Notes: generated from the sequence alone by a model not told the origin. DNA of 28,235 nucleotides from Xanthoparmelia taractica (GCA_033085395.1 JANQBS010000397.1:1-28235); one strand, 5' to 3'; numbered from the stretch's first letter, positions 8,990 to 20,066 are shown. Numbers and translations: made by a program.

Positions 8990-10256
8990 GGTGACATCGG
9001 CGTAAAGAGTCCTTGATCGGTGGCTTTTATCAACCTTCTCGTGAATTGATGGTAATACTGTGGCTCTTGGAACCTTACTTAGGTCGCTGTCTATAGTTAG
9101 TCCGGGCGAGATGAAAGATGGGGTAAGTACGGGAGTATTTACGCAGTGTAGACGCCCGAAACCTCCTTCCAAACCTACCCAACAATCAGCCAATTTGTAT
9201 CGAGGCTTTCACTGTATATGGTAAGCTAGACTCACTTGTGATTCCTTCGCATCGGTTCCAACAGCAGCGAGCGCAGCGCACAGATCAGAATACCCACGGC
9301 CTAAATGCTTAAGCAGACCTCCTGGCCAAGGACCTAAGTACCCGGTCAGAACCTGCCAATCTACCATCCTCTGTGCATAGGTCAAAGCAGCAGCGTAAGG
9401 CTAGTAACTTTTCATACCGGCGCCTTATACCCACAGAGCTCAATCCTCCGACCTATTGCACGGGCGAGTAATTGATAGAAAACTTGACTCAATGGTGGCG
9501 ATATATCGGGTTGAAGTATATCCGACAAATCAAGATACTGAGCCGGCATCCCATAATCTTCCCAAAGCGCGGTTAGGTATCGAGCACTGAGCTTCTCCCC
9601 TACAATTAAAATCTTGTCCTCGGTCTCGGGTGACACATTCTCCGTCTTTAGCAGCGAGTCAAGCGGCTTTTCAAGTGCATTGCCGTCAGCGATTATGTCT
9701 AGCTTTAGCCGTTCTTCGATCTCTGGATCCTTAAACCTCGCCATACTAAGATTTTCATGCAAAACCGCCTGAGACAATGGCGTGATAGCCTGTTGAATTC
9801 GGCTTGGCTGCTTCTCGAGCAGCTTTCAGAAGGCTTTGAGTGGTCACACATTAGCGTTTCGTACGAAAAAAAGGTCATTGCTGAGATGCAAAATTGCTTT
9901 CGTGGTGACGATTTCAGGTACAAACAATCGAGTGAGGTCAGATAACCAGGAAATGCAGTGCATACCGATTGGTGGTACCCTCCGCTTTAGACTTACCGCT
10001 CCGAGCGGAGCAAATGATGGACATGCTAGAACCTGGGGAAAGGCTTGATCTGACAAAGAAGCAAATGTCAGTGAAGCTAGTTGACGGAGGAAGAGCTGAC
10101 AATGTACAAGCAGATCTTGACGATTTTTCGTGCAAACTTCCCAACAGAAGTACCACCACCAAACTTCAGAACAAGACGCTGAGGCACCCTTGTGACTTTC
10201 TTGGTGCTGCATATGGACTGCCATCTTAGGAGTATCTGTTTGTCCGGTAAAAAAGG
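8990..10256 (-). pseudogene. aspartokinase (aspartate kinase) relic, C-terminally truncated
   Basis: Aspartokinase phosphorylates aspartate at the start of the threonine/methionine pathway in fungi. The minus strand keeps LVLKFGGGTSVGKF (one extra Gly against KFGGTSVGKF), then, across a 58-bp intron (10107-10050), SIICSARSGKSKAEGTTNR, then KILIVGEKLSARYLTALWED in the segment 9822-9418. Across clean introns (9417-9353, 9235-9175, 9142-9087) follow VLTGYLGPWPGGLL with LGRGYSDLCAALAAVG (9352-9236), VWKEVSGVYTA (9174-9143) and DLSKVPRATVLPSIH (from 9086). Phases agree except around 9965-9823, where the exact splice is unclear. No in-frame ATG precedes the first motif (stop at 10259-10257). The end of the kinase domain and the regulatory ACT domains are missing, replaced by unrelated sequence up to the SDR relic. 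Exact 3' limit uncertain. Confidence 0.82.
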
Positions 10257-10259
10257 TCA

Positions 10260-11850
10260 AAGGCTGCTTAATCAAAAGAATTTGCCAAGCGGCGAAATTG
10301 TGAAGTGATCCAGATTGTTGGGCGCAGGCCATGGTAAGAGATGATGAGCTAGTCCTGAAACAGCGAGATAAGGCTATTAGGGCTAGATTAGGGTTACTAT
10401 CGATCAGCTTGATTCGATTGGGGCACACAAAGAGAAAAGCATACGCTGGGAGCATACTTCGGTCTATACAACTACAGAAACGCTTCGAGGTCTCCGTTCT
10501 ACTTCTCTCGGCATGAGTCATTCTAGTGAAAACGACTTGAGGATCCAAGGATGATTCTCGATTCTTCTTCTGCTTAGGATCGCGCTGACTGTGCCCGCCA
10601 TCACTATTCTACTGCAATGTAATGAGCAGTGTCTGCATCAAGTTTCAACTTTTAGGAAGTGGAACCGATTCGGGAAAGTATTCCGGTGGCGATGTTCGGT
10701 GCTATAGTCTTTCTGGGTCAGCCGTTCGAGTCAGGGATTCCTTTTTTCTCTGTTTCATGTGTTGCACAGAAACTGAAATCATGCAAAAAAAGACCCTCCC
10801 AGGCTATGCATGCCCGAATTTGCGAGTGTTGTCGTTCTGGATTGCATCACCAGAATGTCCATGTACCAAGCGTCAAGAAAACGCCCTGTTTGTAAGATCT
10901 GACATGTGCGCACAATCCCGTGTCAGATGTGGTCCTTGTAGTGGAAATTGCAGCCCAAAGCACCTTATCGGAGCTCCGCCCACTACAGATTCTCTTAGTT
11001 GCATTCAGTGGTGGTTGATTTGACGTCCGTCCGTATTTCGGTTGGTTTTGGCATAAGCTCAACATACTCATTTTCCTACACATGGATAATCCTGATGCTC
11101 ACTGACAGACTGTTCGATGATAGCTGCGACCATATTTACGGAAGTCAGATCTATGCTCATGGCTTCAACGCCAGGATTGGTGCCAGAATGCGTGATCCGC
11201 CATCTTTGACCCCAAAAAGCGGAATGCCAGCTTCACCGCCCTTATGTTGCCACGAGCGGCAAACCAATTGCTAATGACCATACTATTACTTGCCATCCAC
11301 GCAGTACTAGATACACAGGCGAATCCATACACTTGACGGCCATGAGGCTGTGTTGTGCAAGACAAATCTTGGGATTCAAGGATTAGAGAAGAGATTTCGG
11401 TTGGGCACCGCACCGCCGGAATTTATGCAAGACTTCGATCCGATTTTTTCATTGCTCTATTAGCTCCAAAATATAACAGATCGATCGGTCTGGCGTATCG
11501 CCACGGTGATGGGACGTCGCGGAATTCTCTGCTGGGAAAAGGACGCATTGCAATATTATTAAGGCCAATGGTGACCTCTGTATCTATCCGACGCATAGCA
11601 TGACAGGTCCTGAGATGTCACAGAAGATCACTAGTGCTCTCAAGACCATACACCGATATCCAAGCAGGAGCCGATTGTGACCGAGACGACTATCAAGGGC
11701 TTCACCGTGATGGGCATCAATACGTCCGGAGGAGGGAGGGGCCTTCTTTTGCCTTGCACAAACATGCATCTCTCAGGATCGGACGGGGCGCAGCAAAGCG
11801 ATCAAACTCGAAGCCCACGAAAGCTGGGAGGCGTGGAAATTGTTTACCGG
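10260..11850. other. long gap with unassigned coding traces
   Basis: No gene can be supported. Short protein-like stretches occur in several frames: plus 10659-10770 (PIRESIPVAMFGAIVFLG), minus 11413-11165 (YGFACVSSTAWMASNSMV), plus 11331-11469 (GLEKRFRLGTAPPEF) and plus about 11550-11665 (ANGDLCIYPTHSMTGPEMS). They do not join into one model with convincing splice sites and match no family I know. The stretch may hold one or two heavily decayed genes. Confidence 0.35.
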
Positions 11851-11856
11851 TTGCAA

Positions 11857-11864
11857 TATAAAAA
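11857..11864 (+). promoter_or_regulatory. TATA-like box upstream of the oxygenase gene
   Basis: ATATAAAA lies 88 bp before the ATG at 11952, a plausible position for a fungal core promoter. The start context is CACAATGGCG. Confidence 0.4.
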
Positions 11865-11951
11865 TGACCTTTACCTCCACCAAAGAGGGGAGACATACAA
11901 AGGCAAATTGACTTCAACCCATACCCGTATCTAAATAAATCCGTTTACACA

Positions 11952-13134
11952 ATGGCGCCTACCACACTTGTCCCTGATGCACCAGGAGGTGAAAGCAAGA
12001 TCGCGGACCTGACTGTCATAAGCTATGAGAAGCTCCTCTCCAAAGATGCTGCAGAAGCTGCGCTCCTGTTTTCCGCGTGTGTTGAATGGGGCTTCTTCTA
12101 TCTGGACCTTGGAGGCAGCGATGGGGAGATTTATCGACAGACAGCGGGCGAGTTGTTTAGCGTGTCTAAAAACTACTTTGCAAAGTCGATTGAGGAGAAA
12201 TTGAATGATACGATGGATGAAGAAATGGAAGTGTTCAACATTTGCGGGTAAGCAGCCGCTGCTTGCAGAATCAGAAGGTAGCTGACTGTTCTAAAGCTTC
12301 AAACCTCTAGGCCCACGTGGTCTGGATGCAGGAAATGTGGAGAACAAGAAAAACGGTTGCGAGCATTTGAGAGTTCGTCTGATTAATTATTTTTGATTAG
12401 GCCTATACTAATCGACTGGATAGGTACCAATAGACACTCTCTTCAATCCTGACGCTGACCCACGCCTTCGTTGTCCAGATGGCGTAAAAGACCACTGGGA
12501 ACTTCTCTCGAGGTTCATTGGAGACTCCCATGCATTGACCAACATACTTCTGAAGACCCTTTCGGATTCGCTCAGCCTGAGAAACGAGGATCGATTCGAG
12601 ACACATCATCTGGCAAACGTGCCTTCCACCTCTATCGCGGCTTTGCAGTACTATCCACTGACCGACTTACCCGAAGACACTAGCGTTGGGCATTTCGCCC
12701 ACACCGACACTGGGAGCCTCACCGTGCTCTTTAACAGCGACTGGGGTCTTCAGGCATACTCATCCAAGGACGAGACCTGGGAATATGTGGCTCCTCGCGA
12801 GAATTGCGCCATCATCAATGTCGGCGACGCACTCAAATTCATGTCCGGCTTCAAATTGAAGTCAAGTCTCCACCGCGTTGTTCCCTGGCATCGCCACGCT
12901 GCGTCGGGTCCGAGATACGCCGCAATCTTCTTCTTGCGCCCGAACAACAATGCGAAACTCGTCGATGGCGAAGGGATCGAGTGGACCGCCGGTGAGTGGT
13001 TGGAGCGAAAGTTCCAGAATTACAGGATCCCGCACAGTGAGCAGAAGATGAACGCTATTACGACGGGCAGGAAGGGGTTTACCGGTCTTTTGGAGGCAAC
13101 GCCTGAATCCACCTCGGTAGTTGAAATGCTCTGA
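11952..13134 (+). CDS. 2-oxoglutarate/Fe(II)-dependent oxygenase (isopenicillin N synthase-like fold)
   Basis: Three exons, 11952-12247, 12297-12372 and 12424-13134, give 360 residues. Intron 1 is canonical (GTAAGC, CTGAC, AAG); intron 2 has the weak donor GTTCGT but a good CTAAT branch site and TAG acceptor, and phases agree. The N-terminal DIOX_N-like part includes SACVEWGFFYLDL. The jelly-roll domain carries the iron ligands HTD (His217, Asp219) and His274 in SSLHRVVPW, with Arg288 in PRYAAIFFLRP as probable 2-oxoglutarate ligand; the usual RxS is RxA here. Such enzymes hydroxylate, desaturate or cyclise small molecules in the cytosol, often in secondary metabolism. The substrate cannot be told. 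It may belong with the neighbouring dead genes and the permease, but nothing shows this directly. It looks intact. Confidence 0.9.
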
Positions 13135-14221
13135 ACTTCTAGCCTGATCCAAAATCGCTGGTGACATGAAGAACTGTCGGATCCTTTCGGTATGCATTCG
13201 GACTGGTGATAGCCGTACTTGGGCGCCTGCATATAGTAGCGTTTCCCTTCTAGCTTGAATCTAGGATTCTACTCATGTTACTACACCGCTACGACAGTAA
13301 TGCACTAGCCGTCCATCAGCCCCGTGACGTTCTTTGATTGGTCTCAAAGTTCGCCTAAATACCCCATGAAAGTAGCTTGGACCACTTGAAAATTGCAGAA
13401 GATCGTATCCGAGCAAAACGAGCCGGCCAATGTTTGCAACAGCACGGCCTTGCTCACCGGCTGCTGATTGCCGGCAGGGGAAGACTCAGGACCGTTAGCG
13501 AGTCAGCTGGTGCCTTAAAAATGCCTTGAATGTTCCGCGTAAGCAAAAAAAGGGCGTCGTCCTATGTTCAAGGTGCATCGGAGGCTGTTCCAATGCGGTA
13601 TGCGGTATTTAGATTAAGCCTTGCGAGACTCTGCATGCACTATTTCTACACAACCTGCCCGCACCATGCAGCCAAGCGGCATGCCGTGCGCCTTGCTTAC
13701 TAGCAAGTTTTCACCCTGATAGGTCTTAAAAACTGCGCCCCGTTTATGGGCGTTGAAACTCGCATTGTGTAGGTTCCATAGCCTAGCCTGACCATAGCGT
13801 AGAGTACATCTTCAAAACTCGGCCTAACCTCACTTTGGCGTAGCAAAACGCAAGGACGCGCTAAAGTGAAGTGGGGCGCTCCGTTTAAAGCTGCCTAACA
13901 TACCGCACGAGGCTTCGATCGATGATCGCTTTCCCCGCCTCGCCTCCGAAAAGACACTGATATTCATTAGGAAAGTCAATTTCAGGAGAAATAGCGACAG
14001 CAACAAAACCTAATAGAAGAGAGCGAACTCGGACAGTCTGGTAAATAGCTGTCGGAAAGCTCCAAGCTCGTAGAAGAGAAAGAGGAAGAGCTTTTGATGA
14101 AAGGCTACGGGGTAACTCGCTGAACACTGCTATAGGAGCGGCATTTTCGGCCCTAGACTAAATACAGAATAATGCCATATAGAATTAACTCCATGTCACC
14201 GAATAAAGAGGCGTGTGTGAT
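13135..14221. other. intergenic region, no gene supported
   Basis: This 1.09 kb separates the 3' ends of two convergent genes. I see no conserved coding signal. An 80-codon frame on the minus strand (13885-14127) shows no recognisable domain and is probably chance or a decayed fragment. Confidence 0.5.
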
Positions 14222-15913
14222 TCAATTGCTCTGGGATTCATTAATACTCGCCTTTGGCCTCATTTTCGCGTCCATCCATTTCCAATAGGCGAAAGTGGCC
14301 GCAGTGAAAGGCATAGCGAGAGCGAAGAAGATCCAAAGCTGGGACGAGGAGACGGTCAATTGGCCCACGGCGTCCGTGGCAAAAAATTGCATGCCGAACA
14401 AAGTCTGCTAGTGTCAGTCTACGAGCTCAGAAGCGAAAGGCCAGATGATAAGCGAGAGCGAGGAGATACTGACGGCGACAAAAGTCGTAGGGAGATATAA
14501 TAAGGTCACCACTGTAATTACCCTGATAGTAGCTGAGTCCTTGACTGCGGCATCCGTCAATGCGAGCGTATTCTCGTTGGTATTCTGAGCAATCTGCTGG
14601 TGTTTTAAGTTCAAAGTATCAGACAGCAGCTGCGCTGCCTTGCGTATCTTTTCCACCAGGAATATGGTATTCTGACTGTAGGCTTCAACCAATGACCTGT
14701 AATTGGCCAGGATCTCCAACGTAGACCGGCATGTTTCGTCCGAGTTGCTGCTATCGGCTTGAACAGCGCTGTTGTAGGCTTCGAGTAGTTGAATTGATTG
14801 AGTCAAGGAGTGAAATATGGGAGGCAACAACAGTAGACGCGCTTCAATTCGTCGAAGCTCTGAGAGTGTGGCGTGGCTAAATTGAAGCTTGTCGGTGATG
14901 ACCGCGCTAATGATAATCCTTGACTAGATATAAAGTTAGATATGACCGCGCGACAAATGAAACCAGCAGAGGCGCACCATCCGGAGCTCCTCTTTCTCGT
15001 AAAATGCCATGTACGTCCTCCAGTTGAGAATGTACGTGGAGAGCGCGATGAGTCCTGCCAGCGGTCGCTGCTCCTGCACATGTAGAAAGCTATCAGCTCC
15101 AGCGCTTAGTAGATCCTGAATTCGATTATCAGCAGCCGACTGCGGTTTTGGGTTCAGTAAGATCCAGAGCGACGTCTTAGTCTCGGAGTCGAAGCTCTGG
15201 TATACCCCTGTCTGCCGGTTCGACCACGGATCCGCTCCATCGCTGCGTCCATTGTTCTCAGGATACTTCAGAACAAAGGCCATCTCTGCGCTTCTCTGTT
15301 AGTCCTTGCGTTCTGACACCGAGGCATTTGTGACAAAGGCCAACATGGTACCTTTCAAACGTGGGCTGCAACTCTTCCATGATGTGCCACCAAATGCTTC
15401 TTCAACGTTGCAAGTCTTGTCCTGAAAGGAACGTACTGTCTCCAGGAATTCCGGCATTATATTGTGCTTACGCATTATAGCTCTTAACATGGACTGACAG
15501 ATCATGAGGCTTGCCCATGAATTTTTCTGACAAATTGATCTAGAGCATATAGTGCTTTTAGAACGACTCCAGAGTCTCACGAGTAGTCGGGCATGTACTC
15601 ACATATACCTTGTACCACCTACGACTGACACATGTTCGATGTAGTCTTCTAGATCTGTCGTGTTGGTGAAAGTCCTTCGCTGGACTCGCCGTTGAGGGGT
15701 GATTGCCACATCTACGATATCCAGAGTGAGCGCCCCACTTGCAGGGGTGAACACTTTCAGAGATTCCAATCTCGACCAAGCACCATTAGCATCGCCGACA
15801 ACAGAATAGTTACAGTACTGCGGACTAGAAATCATGTTTGCTAGGAATTCCTGATTCCTCTTCAGTAGAGCAACTTGATGCTGTGTTCGCATTGGCCAGA
15901 TACAAGAGTACAT
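14222..15913 (-). CDS. fungal CorA-like transporter-fold membrane protein
   Basis: Minus-strand exons 15913-15603, 15554-15352, 15285-14978, 14923-14474 and 14407-14222 (introns 48, 66, 54 and 66 bp, several with CTAAC or CTGAC branch sites) keep phase and give about 485 residues. Recognisable blocks of the large fungal CorA-like family are NSWASLMICQSML, FLETVRSFQDK, DPWSNRQTGVYQSFD and SLWILLNPKPQS, then a long helical stalk. Near the C-terminus lie a first membrane segment (VITVVTLLYLPTTFVA), TLFGMQFF, and a second (LWIFFALAMPFTAATFAYW, about residues 447-466). The CorA signature GMN reads GMQ (429-431), so magnesium transport should not be assumed. A TGA precedes the ATG at 15913; an extra upstream exon starting at 16012 or 16085 is possible. 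Convergent with the oxygenase gene. Confidence 0.85.
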
Positions 15914-16274
15914 TCATGACACATTGTTTGCTGATATAACAGGTGCAGCTCTCCTTCACTATAACAACAGATAGATCTGGGAAGCTGGAGGTCGATAGTT
16001 CCTTCAGCCTCGTCATGGTAGCCCCACTATTGCTAAGAAAGAAGGCGCAACCATCAACAAATTCCAAATGAAAGTATTTAAACATCTGAATTCAAGAGTC
16101 CCAAACGAGTTCCGGAATCTTTTCATCCGCTTTGCATCTTATCTCCATCGCTTTGGGACCCACAAACTTAGCCATTACGCCCTACACCGGCATGATGGCC
16201 ACCTCAATCATCCTTCTTCAGAGAGCTACACAGAGTCAGCTGCGGAGGAAAGAAGGACAGACGTTGATAGGGAG

Positions 16275-16587
16275 CTACTTTTCTTCATCCTGACGTCATG
16301 TTAGTATCAAAAATATGGCCGTGTTCGGTTGACCTACAGATGTCAATGGGCGAGGGGTCTTGTAGTTCCAGATATCATTAACCATCTGGAGGGTTACTGT
16401 CAGCACGATGGACAGTCGACGTCTCTAATAGGCATGTGGCACAGAGCAAGTAAGTCTCTTACTGACTGCTTACATTGATATCGAAGTCAGCTACGTTGGT
16501 AGAAGGAAAAATCTTCTGGAGCTTCTCTGCGAGAGCCTTGCGCGTGGTATATCGCGAATCTACTTGATACTTTGTTTCAGAAGGCAT
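16275..16587 (-). CDS. small three-exon gene of unknown function
   Basis: Minus-strand exons 16587-16474, 16385-16338 and 16289-16275 join in phase into 58 residues beginning MPSETKYQVDSRYTTRKAL, with KLQKIFP, MVNDIWNYKTPRPLTS and a final DEEK before TAG. Both introns look genuine: 88 bp (GTAAGC, GTGCTGAC, CCAG) and 48 bp (GTAGGT, ATACTAAC, GTCAG). The protein is soluble and charged; I do not recognise it. It may be longer: splicing from 16278 to 16216 would continue the frame with RMIEVAIMP, and KFVGPKAMEIRCKADEKIP lies further downstream. It could then be a decayed or mis-modelled larger gene, or a 5' part of the CorA-like gene. It is divergent from the permease, with 274 bp between start codons. 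Confidence 0.5.
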
Positions 16588-16861
16588 TTCTCTTATCAGC
16601 CTTGTCAGTGTGGGTTTGGATGTGTGTCAGACAGGGACAAGGAATTCCTTTCTCTCATCCTGCTTACACTCGAGGTACGTACCTTCAAATCTGCCTAACG
16701 AGTTCTAGCACTAGGCTTGGCTCTGCGCCCCGGTGCCTATTTGCCTATTTGCCTCATTTCACTTTAGCCTTTTTTATTTTTACCTACTAACCCTCTACTC
16801 ATGCGTCCGACTTGCATGATCTCATAGGTTATGTTCTGAAACTATTCTATTTGCTTCTATC
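16588..16861. promoter_or_regulatory. divergent intergenic promoter region
   Basis: 274 bp lie between the start codons of the small minus-strand gene and the plus-strand permease. A T- and C-rich stretch at 16740-16790 precedes the permease start, as is common in fungal promoters. No specific operator could be identified. Confidence 0.4.
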
Positions 16862-19499
16862 ATGGCGGAAGAATATGTGGAACCCCCTCTAGGGCTAGAA
16901 CGGGCGACTGACCAATCTGAAGACGCGTCTGGAGCGCTTTCTTCGCGGAAAGTTCCATCTGCAGATAATGCCGAGCGTTCCGCGTCAGAGCCCTCAGATC
17001 TCGAATTGCAGCAATACCCTAACCAGGGTGACCATCCGGTGCCTAGCCCTCATGAGCAGATTGACACCGAGGTTGAGGCCAATGGCTCTTCAAATCGGAC
17101 TGTCAGGTACCCAGAGACCCTACCTAAAACCCCTTTCGTGCAGCAGGCTAAACATCCCCGAAATATAGGCGAGTCCTCTGGGGGAAGCACATTTTCGTCA
17201 GCCGGGTCTACTCTTTCGTGAAAGCAATACTACCGCTAACAGAGAGGCAGATGATTACATTCAGTGGCGTTTTAGGCATAGGGTTCTACACGCGAAGTGG
17301 CACTATCCTCAGGACAGCAGGTCAACTAGCACTCTTCCTGGCCTTCACCCTTCTCACGGCCTTGGCATGGGGAGTGATGCAGTGCATCACAGAAATGCTT
17401 TCCATATGGCCAGTCCCCGGGGCATTGGTTGAGTTTGTCCGAACGTTCCTCGATGAGGACCTAGCTACGATGGTGGGGATTGCATACTGGTACGCTCTCT
17501 ACTCAGGGTTGGAGCTTCACATCTAGAGGATTTTTCTGACCATGCCCGTCTTCTCCGTCTGTCTTCTTGTCGAATAATAGTAAGCAGGTTCACCTATGCT
17601 ATTACCTTTCCCACTTTTACCACCGCTATAGCTGGAGACTTAACTCCACCAAAGGCAATCGATGGAAGCATTCTTTTTTTCCTCGTACCAATTATCATTG
17701 TCTTCATAAACGGCCTCGGAGTAAGGGTATGTATAATCGGAATGGAGCACTGCTAAACGAAGTCTCTGAGCTTATCTTGAATTCAGCTTTACGGGTTCCT
17801 GGAGCTGGTCGGTGGCAGCATAAAAATGGCGTTCGCATTGGCTATAATCATCTGCATGTGTGCAATAAATGCCGGAGGTCAGCATCACCGGGGCTTTCAT
17901 TGGATCGCTAGAGATGGACTTTGACGTTGTCGCAGCGGGCGTTCATTCAGCAGATGGCCTAGGGCGCCACGACCAGTGTAAGCCCAATCATTCAAAGCCT
18001 TCCCAAGATGCTTGATTAGCTAAAGTGTTACCTCGTGCGTATAGATTGGCGTGGCAATATCACCCCATATGACGATGATGTTGCTACAACATGGGTTGCG
18101 GCGTTGTTGTAAGTGGCGTCTTTGGCACTTGAAGATTGCCGGGCTCTAACCTTACACCGAGAAAGTCTCTCAATATCTCTAGCTTGCTTCGCTTTCGTTG
18201 GAATTGAGATACCCGCTGCAACAGCGCTGGAAGCTCGAGTTCAGACTCCTTCCATCGGAGGTGGGGGCCCCGTTGATAGGACTGTCCGGTTCGCAGCTGT
18301 CTGGGTGTCAATCATCGCAGGGTGCATCTACATTCTAGGAGCTTTGTTGGTGAGCTTCGATCTCAAATGGGACGACGTGAATTTGCCCAGGGTGAGCTGG
18401 CTTGTCTTTGTACCCAGCAACCCAGGTCTTCTCTTGGCCGGGACTTCTAATTCTGCCTTCATCATCGCTGGGAAAGAAGCAAAGCTTCCCGGACTAGCGG
18501 GCTTCATCACCGTCGGCCTTATCATCTCAGCGCTAACGGCCGCCAATACAACCCTGTATGTTGCCTCGCGTACTCTGTTTGGTCTCACAAGAGAAATGGA
18601 AGCTGGACCGAAAAGTCCATGGATACAGAAATTCTTGTCATTCTTGGGGAAGACCAATCGTCGCAAGGTTCCCATGCGAGCCATCGTCGCCTCCTGCTGT
18701 TTCTGCTGGGTCCCGTTCCTATACCTCTCTAATTCCGATGGATCTGGTACTAACATTGGAGCTGTAAGTTCTCACCTTACTCTTTGATATTTACCATATT
18801 CTCTGACAGAAAAATGATCCTAGCTTATCGAAGTGCTATCTGACATGGGCTCTGTCAGTTGTGTAATGGTGTGGGCATTGGAGTGCTTGGCGTACATACG
18901 GTTCTATCATTGGTCAGTCCATCCTGCCGTTTTTCTAATGCAACAAGACAGCTGCTCACACTGAGCGCGCAGTATCAAACGACACCAAGATGAGATTGAG
19001 CGACGTGAGATACCTTATCTCCGCAGATTTAACTTCAGCACTAGAGACGACTACCCATACCGATCCCACGGCCAACCTTTCACTGCGTACCTGAGTGTGG
19101 CGGGATGCCTCTTTATCCTCATCATTGCAAATGGCGCATCACTGTGGATGCGATTTAGGACACAACCATTTCTCTCGGCATATCTATCGGCAAGTCCCCT
19201 CCCACCATTTGAGAAGGAATAAGATGGCAGAACATCGGTACACATATAAAATGCAGTGACGCTGACTTTTAATGCCGTAGCCCCTCTTCTTCATTGCCCT
19301 CTGGGTCGGGATCAAGCTATACAGGGGAAAGTATCCATGGAGATTGGTAGACCTCAGCAATCCAACCGACGTCATCAACAGAATGGAACGACTAGATCGG
19401 CTACGTTGCCGTAACACGGCAAGTGGGGAAGAAGTAGAGGCGTGGTACAACCTTTGGGGGTGGTTTGAAAAATTGGACCGAAGAAACATCAGATTATGA
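16862..19499 (+). CDS. amino acid permease (APC superfamily, fungal AAT-type)
   Basis: Ten exons: 16862-17106, 17202-17489, 17588-17726, 17787-17877, 17951-17977, 18045-18108, 18166-18763, 18824-18912, 18973-19189, 19281-19499. All phases agree, giving 658 residues. An 82-residue hydrophilic N-terminus precedes SFVKAILPLTERQMITFSG, then GVLGIGFYTRSGTILRTAG, ITEMLSIWPVPGALVEFVR, a series of membrane segments, FAFVGIEIPAATALEAR, AANTTLYVASRTLFGLTRE and a cytosolic C-terminus starting near LYRGKYPWRLVDL. This family imports amino acids with protons through the plasma membrane. The last intron uses a GC donor (GCAAGT at 19190, acceptor at 19280). The first intron (17107-17201; branch-like GCTAAAC, acceptor CGTCAG) removes what would otherwise be a frameshift. 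It appears functional; substrate unknown. Confidence 0.88.
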
Positions 19500-20066
19500 G
19501 CGGGGAATTATTGGCATTGCGGCAATTTTGGCCCAAGGCAGAATCTTTGGATACTACTGATTGTACAATCATTCCCGAGATCCTCGAGCTTATGCATGGG
19601 GACGCCAATGACTCAGGCTATAGCTTTCATGGTAGCGGAATCTGAAAGACACAAGGGCAGTGCTGAGGCGGTGACGGCTTGGCAAGAGAGTGAAATTGGT
19701 GGTGGGGGCCATGGCCGGAAAGTGTCGATCAGATGAGATATCTACCTTAGCCATGTGAGAGTACCTGAGCGAAGGGTGCTTCCTTCCGGTCCTTTTGCCC
19801 GTAATAGAAATAGTAAAAAGCCGACGGTCTGAGCGCTGTAGGCTGTGAGGTAGGCACTGGACATGTGTTACCTTGATCAGTTGGACATGACATTTTGCCG
19901 GCACCACCCTAGTTCCAGGGCCAGCAGCAGCTGAAGCCTCTCATTGTTCATTGTTGGCAAATGATAGGCAATTAATTGCCTCACGTTTGGTCACATGATT
20001 GTTTTTGGATGCATGCATCATGTCAAGACCACGTGGAGAGTCTAATCATAGTAGCGTTTAGCAATG

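Noticed and set aside
8443..8994. Plus-strand frames opposite the dehydrogenase relic
   Set aside because: The conserved SDR motifs are on the minus strand; these are antisense shadows.
9844..10548. 234-codon minus-strand frame
   Set aside because: It is in the wrong frame relative to the aspartokinase motifs KFGG-TSVGKF and ICSARSG and gives unconserved text.
12403..13232. Minus-strand frames opposite the oxygenase
   Set aside because: Antisense shadows of a gene with intact catalytic motifs and splice sites.
16068..16304. 78-codon plus-strand frame
   Set aside because: Overlaps the 5' part of minus-strand genes and has no recognisable domain.
18328..18756. 142-codon minus-strand frame
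   Set aside because: Antisense of the longest permease exon.
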